In this document: piece after piece, positions 33,646 through 41,342 of the stretch
How positions within the stretch are numbered: the first letter of the stretch is position 1
Layout of the letters: every line of letters begins with the position of its first letter
NCBI GenBank assembly: GCA_947363565.1
Contig: CANAPP010000028.1
Location: 1-41,342 of the forward strand
Source: an uncultured Lachnospiraceae bacterium
GTDB taxonomy: Bacteria > Bacillota > Clostridia > Lachnospirales > Lachnospiraceae
Reading direction: 5' to 3'
DNA length: 41,342 nucleotides
Notes under the pieces: model-generated
Database searches by the model: none
Seen by the model: the letters and a program-made list of their open reading frames with translations, nothing else
What the model was told of the DNA's origin: nothing
Program-made: the position numbers and the translations under genes

Positions 33646-34764
33646 TCAGTGTCCATTCAAAAGCCCCGCAATCTCCCTGTTTTTTAACTTCCCAAAAATC
33701 AGGAAAGAGACAACGACTGTAATCACGGCGCACACCATGCCGCCAAGCAGACAGGTGCGGACATCCCCCCGGACATCAATATAGCCAATCATAATCCCCA
33801 AATCCGTGTAACAGGTAAGCGCCCACCCAGCCAAAAGGCCCAGCACCGTACCAAAGCCGTTTAAAAACAGGATTTCCAGAAAAATCTCCCGGCACAACTG
33901 CCTCTCGTCCGCCCCGCACGCAAGCTCAATCCCGAACTCCTCCTCCCGATGCTCAAACAAAAGCCCGAATATCCCAAGCATCCCAAAGGAAAATGTAACC
34001 AGGCTTAAAATCCCTGCCTTATTTATCATTCCGATAGAGAGTTTCACCTTATAAGAGTGATTCTTAAGCTCCGTTTCCGGTGCATAGACCTGATAATGGA
34101 ATTTCTTTTCATGGGCGGCATACAGGTACCTTTCTATCTCCTGGGAAACCATTTCGGCATCCGCCAGCTCCGACGATTTCCACTCCGCATGGACCATGGC
34201 ACCCGAAATCTCATCCTGCATCTGTTCCATATATTCCACAGGCGCAGCCACGCAGCCGCTCAGCGCAATTTCCTCTGTCTCCGTCTTCCACCTCTGGCTC
34301 TCCAGCTCCTCCGGCATCTTTTGCATCTGCAATTCCGGAAACGGATTTACCCCTTTCTCCCCAATTCCCTGTACTTCCCGCCCCCAGTAAGAAGACCCTT
34401 CCTTAAGCCCCGCCTGGCTGTAATCCAAAAGAATCACCAGAAACTCATAATTTTCTTCCTTCCCGGCAAAAAACTGCGGAACCGCAACATAGAAAAATGT
34501 CTTATCACCCGTCAGCCCCTGGAGCTTTTCGTAATCCTCCTTCGTAAACGCCTGCCCGTCAGGAGCATCCCCGTCACTGTAAATCCCCAGGACCAGGTCC
34601 CTCTCCTGCCCCTTTCTTGCCGCCTCTTCTCCCGACAACGAATAAAACAAATTTGCCGAATACACGAACACACTCATTCCAAGGGCAATCTCCGCAATCA
34701 TCAATATAGAAATCCGTCTGTTCCACCACAACGTCCGCAATACCTTCCCGACAATATACTTCAT
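33646..34764 (-). CDS. FtsX/MacB-like ABC transporter permease (second)
   Basis: 372 residues; the ATG overlaps the previous gene's stop as ATGA. Four membrane helices in the FtsX layout: one near the N-terminus (ISILMIAEIALGMSVFVYSA, about 18-37), a large extracytoplasmic domain of about 200 residues, then three helices from about residue 250 on (ILSLVTFSFGMLGIFGLLF, FGTVLGLLAGWALTCY and LLGGMVCAVITVVVSFLIF). The segment EFGIELACGADERQLCREIFLE matches the coupling helix of this family, which touches the ATPase. Substrate not predictable. Confidence 0.85.
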   Translation of the reverse strand: MKYIVGKVLRTLWWNRRISILMIAEIALGMSVFVYSANLFYSLSGEEAARKGQERDLVLGIYSDGDAPDGQAFTKEDYEKLQGLTGDKTFFYVAVPQFFAGKEENYEFLVILLDYSQAGLKEGSSYWGREVQGIGEKGVNPFPELQMQKMPEELESQRWKTETEEIALSGCVAAPVEYMEQMQDEISGAMVHAEWKSSELADAEMVSQEIERYLYAAHEKKFHYQVYAPETELKNHSYKVKLSIGMINKAGILSLVTFSFGMLGIFGLLFEHREEEFGIELACGADERQLCREIFLEILFLNGFGTVLGLLAGWALTCYTDLGIMIGYIDVRGDVRTCLLGGMVCAVITVVVSFLIFGKLKNREIAGLLNGH

Positions 34765-35888
34765 TGCATATCCCTCACTCTAAGCATCATGCTGATTGAT
34801 TTCCTCCTGACCGCCCGCATCGCCGCCCACGTTAGAATCCCGCACATGAGAAACGACATTACCGAAAACGCAAACACCGCCTCTCTGTCCAAAACTACCG
34901 CGCTGCCTAATCCAAAAATCTTCGCCAGCGGAAAAGCAGTAAGAAGGACAAGGCTTACAGCGGCGGCTGTAATCATCAGCGTCTCAAAAAGCAGACACAA
35001 TTTCACTTCCCCTTCCGCCGCCCCCAGCGCCATATTGACCCCGATCACCTGCTGCTCATTTTCCAGTTTTCCCGCGAGAACGATGCTCTCATTCAGTATG
35101 AAAAACAAAAGCGCCGCTCCCGCCGCAGCTCCCCTCAGAAACCTCCATCGCGTCTTTGCCGCAAGCGCATTTTCATAAAGGGTTTCCCCTTGCGTAACTT
35201 CCAGAATCTTTGCCGTCTCATCCGCACCTTCAATCTGCCGCGCGATGCCTTTTGCCGCTCCCTTTTCCGCCGCAGCGTCCTTCTCCCCAGCCGCAGCTCC
35301 TTTCGGGACAATGCAGGAAAACTGTATCAGGCTCTCTTTCCTGTACGCCCTTTCCATAGCGCGGTAAGGAAGGATAATCCCGGAGTACTCATCCTCCATA
35401 AGCCCGATAACCTCAAACTGCTCCTCCCGGAGCTTAACTTTATCCCCAATCCCGCAGGAATACTCCCTGGCATACCGCCGGTTCAACAGGCAGACATTCT
35501 CCCCGTTCTCAAATTCGTTCTCCGCAAACGTCCTGCCCGAGACCTTTGGCAGCGGATAAAAATAATGCCCGTCAATCCCTTCCACCGACACATACTGATG
35601 GTTCCATTCCGCCATATCCTCCTCGTAATATGCGCTGACAGACATCCCTTTCGCCGCCTCCTCATCTACGGCGTCAAACCTTTCCCCAAGCCAGTCAATC
35701 TGCACGGTGTTCTCCATCCCTTCAAACGTTGTATAATAAATCACCCGGTCCACCGACCTGATATTCGCGATGCAAAAAGCCGGAAGTAAAAGCCCCGCAT
35801 AAAAGGAAAAAACGTATAAAACATACCGCCTTTTTTCAGCCCTGACTTTCTGGAAAACCTGATGGAACAAATATCTAATCCTCCTCAT
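34761..35888 (-). CDS. FtsX/MacB-like ABC transporter permease (first)
   Basis: 375 residues from the ATG at 35888 (AAGGA just before); a GTG at 35918 overlapping the lipoprotein stop is an alternative start. A first membrane helix (YVLYVFSFYAGLLLPAFCIA), a long extracytoplasmic MacB-like domain and three C-terminal helices. Coupling-helix-like sequence: EQQVIGVNMALGAAEGEVKLCLLFE. Its pairing with the second, different permease suggests a heterodimeric complex with one ATPase. The extracytoplasmic part contains an Ala/Glu/Lys-rich insert near residues 185-200. Confidence 0.85.
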   Translation of the reverse strand: MRRIRYLFHQVFQKVRAEKRRYVLYVFSFYAGLLLPAFCIANIRSVDRVIYYTTFEGMENTVQIDWLGERFDAVDEEAAKGMSVSAYYEEDMAEWNHQYVSVEGIDGHYFYPLPKVSGRTFAENEFENGENVCLLNRRYAREYSCGIGDKVKLREEQFEVIGLMEDEYSGIILPYRAMERAYRKESLIQFSCIVPKGAAAGEKDAAAEKGAAKGIARQIEGADETAKILEVTQGETLYENALAAKTRWRFLRGAAAGAALLFFILNESIVLAGKLENEQQVIGVNMALGAAEGEVKLCLLFETLMITAAAVSLVLLTAFPLAKIFGLGSAVVLDREAVFAFSVMSFLMCGILTWAAMRAVRRKSISMMLRVRDMQ

Positions 35889-35914
35889 AATCCTTAAGCC
35901 TCCCCTTATGTCTC

Positions 35915-36928
35915 TCACTGTTTCTTACCGCATCGGAATATCTTCCCTGCCTTCGGCAGCACGATATAATACTCCCCCTGCGCCCCTTTCTTAATCTGCG
36001 GATATGTCTCATCCTCAAGCCCCTGTATATATGCGGCTGTCTCTTCATACTGCCCGTCCATGCCTAACACCATAACGGCTCCCGCGGCCCCCGAACAGCA
36101 CACCAGTCTTTCTTCATCTATTATAAAATCCGTTATGTTAAATCCATAGGGCAGCTCACACACTTTTTCCAGCGCCTCCCCCTTTACCGCAAAAAGCCAT
36201 TCCGGGGCATTAGTCGCGCCCCCAAAGCTGTCGTTTTCTTTATCGTAATACCGGACCATGGAATTTACCGCATAGATTTCATTCTCACGCCCAAAAACAG
36301 AACCGATAAAATTCTCTCCTGCCTCCTTTGCCTTTCCATCCCTGTACCAGTCAATCACGGAATTTTTTAACGAAAGCCCTGCAACATATATCCCTTCTTC
36401 ACTGACAGCCAAATCCTCCGGCAGATAATCCGGATCAATCTCCTTTTTATTTTTCAGTTCCACTTTTCCAATATAAGCCAGCTCCCTGTCAAAGATCTGT
36501 ATCCTCTGATTCCCCTGGTCGATGATATACACCTTGTCCTGATATCCCGCAATGGCTCCCGGCGCTGAAAACTCCCCTTCCCCGCTCCCGGTCTTTCCCA
36601 CCTTTTTTATCATATTCCCTTCCCCGTCCGCCTTAACGACACAGTCATTTTCCCTATCCGTGATGATTATCCCGTCTTCCCCGCACAAAATCCCGCCCGG
36701 ACGCAAGACCGCCCCGCATCTCCATTCTTCGCAGACATACTCCTGCTTATATACATCTTCCAGCGACGCCAGCGCCGAATCCTCCGCTTTCAAGACATCC
36801 TCCTCATAAATCGGCAGCACCTTATCTTTCGACTCCTCCATCAGCCGGTAACTGTCACTCTTCTGGCATCCCGCCGCACAGACAGATGCCAGGCAGATAA
36901 CACCGCACAAAATCATCCTCTTTCCCAT
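35915..36928 (-). CDS. Beta-propeller (NHL-like) lipoprotein
   Basis: 337 residues from the ATG at 36928 (AAAGGGG upstream). The signal peptide ends in a lipobox, ASVCAAGC, with the lipid-bearing Cys about residue 20. The body shows repeats like NHL/six-bladed propellers, for example PGGILCGEDGIIITDRENDC, GAIAGYQDKVYIIDQGNQRI and LAVSEEGIYVAGLSL. Such propellers usually bind protein or ligand outside the membrane. As first gene of the ECF/ABC operon it may be the surface partner of the ABC complex or a sensor part. Exact function unknown. Confidence 0.8.
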   Translation of the reverse strand: MGKRMILCGVICLASVCAAGCQKSDSYRLMEESKDKVLPIYEEDVLKAEDSALASLEDVYKQEYVCEEWRCGAVLRPGGILCGEDGIIITDRENDCVVKADGEGNMIKKVGKTGSGEGEFSAPGAIAGYQDKVYIIDQGNQRIQIFDRELAYIGKVELKNKKEIDPDYLPEDLAVSEEGIYVAGLSLKNSVIDWYRDGKAKEAGENFIGSVFGRENEIYAVNSMVRYYDKENDSFGGATNAPEWLFAVKGEALEKVCELPYGFNITDFIIDEERLVCCSGAAGAVMVLGMDGQYEETAAYIQGLEDETYPQIKKGAQGEYYIVLPKAGKIFRCGKKQ

Positions 36929-36984
36929 ATAAATCCCCTTTCCGCGCAAAGACAACCGCTTTTCACTCTGTTCTCTTTAACTGT

Positions 36985-37012
36985 TAGACGAATGGCCTGT
37001 CATTTCGTTACA
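36985..37012 (-). promoter_or_regulatory. ECF-sigma-type promoter in front of the ABC/sigma operon
   Basis: On the minus strand TGTAAC (37012-37007), exactly 16 bases, then CGTCTA (36990-36985). This is the layout of ECF promoters in Firmicutes (Bacillus SigW/SigM class: TGAAAC-N16-CGTCTA). The start of transcription would fall about 50 bases before the lipoprotein ATG. Confidence 0.7.
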
Positions 37013-37028
37013 GCTTTTTTCAAAAAAA

Positions 37029-37066
37029 CACAGGGAGATTACCGTACACTTGGCAATCTCCCTGTG
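37029..37066 (-). terminator. Terminator of the AAA+ ATPase gene
   Basis: CACAGGGAGATT (37029-37040) pairs perfectly with AATCTCCCTGTG (37055-37066). On the minus strand it is followed by TTTTTTTG, isolating the AAA+ gene from the ECF operon. Confidence 0.85.
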
Positions 37067-37112
37067 CTGCTTTATCCACTGTGGTTATCCGTTCCATATG
37101 CATTTTTATCAT

Positions 37113-38597
37113 CTATGGCAGAAGTGCTTTCACCATCTTTGCATCAAAAGTTACCGATTCCACATGATCCGCCTCTATCTGATACAGCGCATTGGCTGCG
37201 ATATGTTCGGCAGCCTGCTCAAGATCGCGGATCCCGCTGGTATTTTTATAGATATCAATCACTGCTTCAAGACCATCCGCAGTCAGCATACATTCGTGCT
37301 TATGCATTCCGATCCGCTTCATCACTTTCGGAAGGGCGTACTTAGAAAAGATCACTTTCTTTTCCGCCGCCGTATAATCCGGAATCTCGATAACGGCAAA
37401 GCGCGACATCAAAGGCGCACTGATCTGTGACCTGTCATTGGCCGTCGCAATCGGGTAGACGCCGCCTGTGGGAATCATACATTCAATGTAATTATCTGTA
37501 AATCCAAGGTTATCAAGCAGTGTCAGAAGAACGTCGGCAGGATTGCCGTTTCCTTTTCCTGCTGCCGCCTTATCAAGCTCATTGATAATGAATACCAGAT
37601 TGGATTCCCCCGCCATAGAGAATGCTTCCATGATAATTCCCGGCTTTGCGTTGGCATAGATTCTGGAACTTCCGGTAAGCTGCTCGGGGTCATTGATGGA
37701 ACTCATATCAAGCGTTGTCCACGGCAGCTTTAAGATACGTGCCACTGCATAGGCAATCTGGGACTTTCCGGTTCCTGCCGGACCAATGAGAAGCAGTCCA
37801 TATGCTGGCAGAGTATGAGTCCTGTTGATCTGGATGATCGTCTCGATGATCCTCTGCTTCACCCGTTCCATACCATAGAGTTCTTCATTAAGGATACGGC
37901 GCGCTTCCTCAACATCTATCCGCTCAAAATAATTGTTCTTCCACCGGACATTCATCATGATGGAAAGGGCACGCTGGGCATGACGGCGCTCCTCCTGCGA
38001 CACCTCACCGGAACGTGCCACGGCCAGATTTCTCCTTGCCCACAGACGGATATTGTCGGGAAGCGTCCTTCCCGCACAGTTCATAAAATCTGTAATGCTC
38101 TGGATACTGGTAAGTTTCATACTGTCGCCGGCCTCTTCTTTATCTTCATCCTCCGCTTCATCCTCCGGCGCATGACTTGAAAGAAGGCGTTCGATCATAA
38201 ACTGTAAAAAGCCATCTTCCGCCGAGAGCTTAGCCGCTCCGCCAAAAGCAATTTCCCGTATCTTATATACAATATATCTGTCCTCCTGCACCGCACCGGA
38301 AAGACGCACGCTGATGCGGTTTTCTCCCAGCCATTTCAGGAGGCTTACAAAGCGGGCATCAAGCTGTAAGATGTCTGCACTCACAACTTTCGCTTCCCCT
38401 TTTAATTCAAAAGCCGTCCTATTTGCCGGATTGGTAAATACTCCGCAGGAGTGGTGTTTTAGTCCCGCATGGCTGTTATCCAGAACAAGGATCGGATGCT
38501 CTGCAGACGCTTCCGGCTCGTTTGTACGAAGTATGGTGTATGTACATTCCGACACCTTTTCCTTCTCCGGTGAATTTTTAAAATCAAATACTGGCAT
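37113..38597 (-). CDS. Lon-like AAA+ ATPase without protease domain
   Basis: 494 residues. Residues 1-155 are an N-terminal domain I do not recognise, followed by an acidic stretch (APEDEAEDEDKEEAG). Residues 215-475 resemble the AAA+ module of Lon: EARRILNEELYGMERVKQRI, Walker A GPAGTGKS (272-279), Walker B VFIINELDKA (335-344), sensor-1 TAND (385-388), arginine at 399 and sensor-2 GIRDLEQ (455-461). The Walker B Asp is Asn339, though the catalytic Glu340 remains. The S16 peptidase domain that would follow in Lon is absent and the gene ends 20 residues after the AAA+ lid. It is likely an unfoldase, remodeller or regulator. Start with GGGAGG seven to eight bases before. Confidence 0.8.
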   Translation of the reverse strand: MPVFDFKNSPEKEKVSECTYTILRTNEPEASAEHPILVLDNSHAGLKHHSCGVFTNPANRTAFELKGEAKVVSADILQLDARFVSLLKWLGENRISVRLSGAVQEDRYIVYKIREIAFGGAAKLSAEDGFLQFMIERLLSSHAPEDEAEDEDKEEAGDSMKLTSIQSITDFMNCAGRTLPDNIRLWARRNLAVARSGEVSQEERRHAQRALSIMMNVRWKNNYFERIDVEEARRILNEELYGMERVKQRIIETIIQINRTHTLPAYGLLLIGPAGTGKSQIAYAVARILKLPWTTLDMSSINDPEQLTGSSRIYANAKPGIIMEAFSMAGESNLVFIINELDKAAAGKGNGNPADVLLTLLDNLGFTDNYIECMIPTGGVYPIATANDRSQISAPLMSRFAVIEIPDYTAAEKKVIFSKYALPKVMKRIGMHKHECMLTADGLEAVIDIYKNTSGIRDLEQAAEHIAANALYQIEADHVESVTFDAKMVKALLP

Positions 38598-38814
38598 GAT
38601 CAGTTCCTCCCTAATTTTTCTTTGGCGCTTTTACGGGCAGCACCGGCGATACCGTGAGCAAAGTCAAATACTCCGTGGGAATAACGCAGCTATACTGCTT
38701 TCTGAATTTAACGTTATATTAACTCACCTCCGTATAATAATCAATCCTTAATTTTAACCCTGTTCTGTTGTACACTTCTTTTCGTCGTAAGTTCGCGGCC
38801 AAGAATCAAAAAAG

Positions 38815-38856
38815 GAGCTGCCGCCTCACAGAATTTATCTGTTAAAGCGGCAGCTC
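38815..38856 (-). terminator. Terminator of the rhodanese-protein gene
   Basis: GAGCTGCCGC (38815-38824) pairs perfectly with GCGGCAGCTC (38847-38856); the minus strand continues CTTTTTTG. The 38598-38814 gap otherwise holds AT-rich promoter-like sequence for the AAA+ gene and no clear gene. Confidence 0.85.
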
Positions 38857-38870
38857 TCTGTAATATCGGA

Positions 38871-41108
38871 TTATATTGCGACAAGCTTTAATTTATAAGT
38901 TACAGAACGGTCTTTAGCGCCCATACTATTATTATCAAAATCTTTTACAAGCGCTGTAATTATAACTTCTGCTTCCTTTTCCGGCATAGCTACTACTTCA
39001 ATAGTCCCGTTTGCAGCTACTGTTACAAGACTTTCATCTGATGATGTGTAAATCGGCTCAATCTCAGTTTTATTAATAAGTGTATTTAATCCCTCATAAG
39101 TGCCTGTTGCGTTTACGGTTACTTCATCCTTTTCAAACTCCAATTTCGTCGTCAGTTTTTGAATGATTGTTCCTTTACTGTCTACTACTGCCTGCTGATC
39201 TTTATCATAGTGAACAGTCTGTCCCTCTTTATTAATAAAGTCACATCCCGAGTTAGACCATTCCATCCATCCATGATAGATAGACGCATCATATCCTAAT
39301 ACCCACGCATTCCATGTATCCACAGCCGCTCTCCAACCATCTCCACAGAAGAATGTCATATGTTTGCTTAAATCAATTCCATCTCCAGTCCATTTTGCGT
39401 CATGAAGAAGCTTGCTGCGCATAGAGTTATCGGGGTTGTATGAATTCTGCTGTGAGTGGATAGAACCATCAATACGGCCTGCCAGGTCTTCGTATTCATA
39501 GTTCGGTGTCAATCCATCCCACTCTTTCTGATTTCTGTTATCTACTAACTGATAGTCGTTATCCCCTAATCTAGCTAAAACAGTTGCTGTTTTTTCATAA
39601 ACTTCCGGATGTAATGCTGCAGAAGCTCCAAACTTTCCTGCTGCTTCTTCTGCAGAAAGCGCTGCGATAGCCTTTGGCCCATTTGGCAATCCCGCATTTC
39701 TGTTTTCTGATTCAAACGCGTAACCTTCTGCTTTCCAGTCGGTATAGTTTTTACTCATAATATGTACATTTTCAACACCGATATACTTCAGCAGAACACC
39801 GCATCTTGAAACCGGTGCTGAACCGCTTCCTGTAACCACAACACAAGAATCCTTTGTAACACCTCTGCTGCTGAAAAGTTTAATTAGATTTTCATCAGAG
39901 TTGAGACGCCATTCATATTTGTAGTCATACAGATATTGTTCATTCTCTGCTTCTATATATACTCCCGGCGGATCTGTTTCATTTGTATCAATATGAAGTG
40001 CTCCCGGCACATGGTTTGCATAATCATCCTCCGGCGTTCCCCACGAACATTCAAGAATAACAATGTTCTTGCTGTCGCCAACAACTTCTTTTGCGACATC
40101 ACTCAATGCTGTTCCGCTTACAACATTATCAGAGATATTTTTAACAACAGATGCCGGAACGGTCAGATCATAGTTTTCATAGCTGACGAGTTTTGCGTTG
40201 CCATTGATCTCATTAACTGCATTATACGCAGAAACATTTGCAATGTTCTTACTCTTCAAATACTTAGCCACAGCAACTGCATCTTTTCCATTTGTATCAT
40301 AAACGATATAAGTTCCATTTGCTGAAATACCATTATCCGAAATGATTCCGTCTAACTTTGATGTTCCAATCCATGCAGCATCTAAGTTCATTGCACCTTC
40401 AAAATGACCGCCACGAGTCGCCTCATCCAATGCCCATCCTGCATATGCATCAGAATTTCTTGCATCAATGAGTTTTGTTGTTGTATCTTCTCCAGATAAT
40501 ACTTGATTAAATCTCTCGCCGGAAGCTGTTGCCGTTGACACTGACACGGTTACTTTAATCGTCTTATAAGAGCCAGTTTTTGTGTTTTTGGCTCTGACAT
40601 AAGCCACACCCTCTTCTATACCATTGACTCTTACACTTCTCTTTGCAGTATCTGAAAGTTTAATATATTGACTTCCAGACTGTACAGACCACTTTACGTC
40701 ATTATTAGCGGTAAGCGTCTCGTAATGTCCTTTTTCCACTTGTACATTTGCAGATGAAACACTTAACTTAGGCAGAATCTTGATTTTTACATTTTTATAT
40801 TTTTTACCAATCTTAACCCGAACCAAAGCATTACCACTTTTTACCGCTTTTACTTTTACTGTTTTTTTCGTTTTACTATAAAGTTTAATGGTCTTTTTCC
40901 CCTTAACTACAGACCATTTTACGCTCTTATTTGATCTTACTTTAAATGTCTGACCAACATTAAGCGTTTTTGTAGTTGGATTAAGCGTCCATTTTTTCGC
41001 TGCGTTTACTTCTATAGATGTTAAATTCGAAAAAGAAATCATTACAACAATAGCAAACGCAGCTATCACAGTTCTAGATAACCATGATTTGAAGTTAATT
41101 TTTTTCAT
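38871..41108 (-). CDS. Secreted protein with two Ig-like and three rhodanese domains
   Basis: 745 residues with a signal peptide of about 37 residues (basic start, hydrophobic TVIAAFAIVVMISF, cleavage near VNAA). Residues 38-113 and 114-193 are two bacterial Ig-like (BIG2) domains, very lysine-rich. Rhodanese domain 1 (about 205-310) has DTNGKD at the active loop, with Asp271 where Cys is expected. Domain 2 (about 340-465) has TGSGSAP instead. Domain 3 (about 485-620) has Cys588 in FFCGDGWRAA, fitting a working CxxGxR loop. The remaining C-terminus (650-745) is another Ig-like stretch. No LPXTG motif or membrane anchor is visible. It probably acts as an extracellular thiosulfate- or polysulfide-type sulfurtransferase, or as a binding protein that reuses the fold. 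Confidence 0.85.
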   Translation of the reverse strand: MKKINFKSWLSRTVIAAFAIVVMISFSNLTSIEVNAAKKWTLNPTTKTLNVGQTFKVRSNKSVKWSVVKGKKTIKLYSKTKKTVKVKAVKSGNALVRVKIGKKYKNVKIKILPKLSVSSANVQVEKGHYETLTANNDVKWSVQSGSQYIKLSDTAKRSVRVNGIEEGVAYVRAKNTKTGSYKTIKVTVSVSTATASGERFNQVLSGEDTTTKLIDARNSDAYAGWALDEATRGGHFEGAMNLDAAWIGTSKLDGIISDNGISANGTYIVYDTNGKDAVAVAKYLKSKNIANVSAYNAVNEINGNAKLVSYENYDLTVPASVVKNISDNVVSGTALSDVAKEVVGDSKNIVILECSWGTPEDDYANHVPGALHIDTNETDPPGVYIEAENEQYLYDYKYEWRLNSDENLIKLFSSRGVTKDSCVVVTGSGSAPVSRCGVLLKYIGVENVHIMSKNYTDWKAEGYAFESENRNAGLPNGPKAIAALSAEEAAGKFGASAALHPEVYEKTATVLARLGDNDYQLVDNRNQKEWDGLTPNYEYEDLAGRIDGSIHSQQNSYNPDNSMRSKLLHDAKWTGDGIDLSKHMTFFCGDGWRAAVDTWNAWVLGYDASIYHGWMEWSNSGCDFINKEGQTVHYDKDQQAVVDSKGTIIQKLTTKLEFEKDEVTVNATGTYEGLNTLINKTEIEPIYTSSDESLVTVAANGTIEVVAMPEKEAEVIITALVKDFDNNSMGAKDRSVTYKLKLVAI

Positions 41109-41182
41109 CTTGTTCTCCTCTCTCCTACTCCTTTTTAATACTTCATAAAATGTTATCTTTTACGAAGTCCTATAGTGTAACA

Positions 41183-41211
41183 ATTGTAGCATACCCAAAG
41201 ATTACGCACAA
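41183..41211 (-). promoter_or_regulatory. Promoter of the rhodanese-protein gene
   Basis: On the minus strand TTGTGC (41211-41206), a 17-base spacer and TACAAT (41188-41183) preceded by TGC form an extended -10 promoter about 75 bases before the start. The sequence from 41212 to the window end is AT-rich and shows no gene. Confidence 0.6.
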
Positions 41212-41342
41212 ATCATATTTTTGTATATATGTATTTGTTTTATAGATTCTTTCTATAAAACTTCGTCACCTCTTTTCCGATTTGGTACTTTTGCTGACTT
41301 GAAATTTTAAATTCCAGTGCAGAGTTAAATTCCACATAGAGT

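Noticed and set aside
34057-35178. Plus-strand open frame of 373 codons opposite the permease genes
   Set aside because: Antisense shadow; no ribosome binding site or family signature, and the minus-strand permeases are clear.
38598-38720. Minus-strand frame of about 33 codons upstream of the AAA+ gene ending PVLPVKAPKKN
   Set aside because: It looks coding-like but has no usable start codon after the preceding stop, despite a nearby GGAGG; kept only as a possible relic.

Overview
The window looks like chromosomal DNA from a strictly anaerobic gut Firmicute, most likely a Lachnospiraceae (Clostridia). Supporting signs are two glycyl-radical enzyme systems (class III ribonucleotide reductase and pyruvate formate-lyase), strong AGGAGG-type ribosome binding sites, a YesM/YesN-type two-component system, and a balanced base composition. 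The species cannot be named from the sequence alone. No rRNA, tRNA or CRISPR array was seen.

Layout. 1-1560 is mobile-element debris: frame-broken mobilisation fragments and an IS110-family transposase lacking its C-terminus. 1564-5152 holds a LysR regulator divergent from a class V aminotransferase and a metallo-beta-lactamase-fold hydrolase, the latter two separated by a large imperfect palindrome flanked by direct repeats. 5239-6375 holds a repetitive coiled-coil protein and a candidate small RNA. 6444-20558 is a pentose locus: araD, a ribulokinase-type FGGY kinase and araA on the minus strand (with a cluster of palindromic repeats between kinase and araA), a divergent AraC-type regulator, then a minus-strand run of response regulator, sensor kinase and a YtfQ-YtfR-YtfT-YjfF type sugar ABC importer. 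20751-23643 is nrdD-nrdG with a promoter and NrdR-like boxes. 23668-24903 is glyA. 25202-25442 is an internally deleted Rpn-like pseudogene.

26211-28620 encodes a pyruvate formate-lyase split into two proteins: a 699-residue catalytic body and an 80-residue glycyl-radical domain, followed by its activase. Next come a ZIP metal transporter with a Fur-like site, an ArsC/Spx-family protein and an uncharacterised 381-residue protein. 31516-36928 is a tight six-gene operon: beta-propeller lipoprotein, two ABC permeases, ABC ATPase, ECF sigma factor and zinc-finger anti-sigma. In front of it is a TGTAAC-N16-CGTCTA promoter, the form expected of ECF sigma factors, so the operon probably controls itself. 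The window ends with a Lon-like AAA+ ATPase that has no protease domain and has Asn in Walker B, and a secreted protein with two Ig-like domains and three rhodanese domains, only one of which keeps the catalytic Cys.

The strongest leads are the self-controlled ECF/ABC operon, the split pyruvate formate-lyase, the protease-less Lon-like ATPase, the exported triple rhodanese, and the palindromic elements at 4097-4331 and 8901-9373. All functions are inferred from sequence motifs and context; no database search was run.
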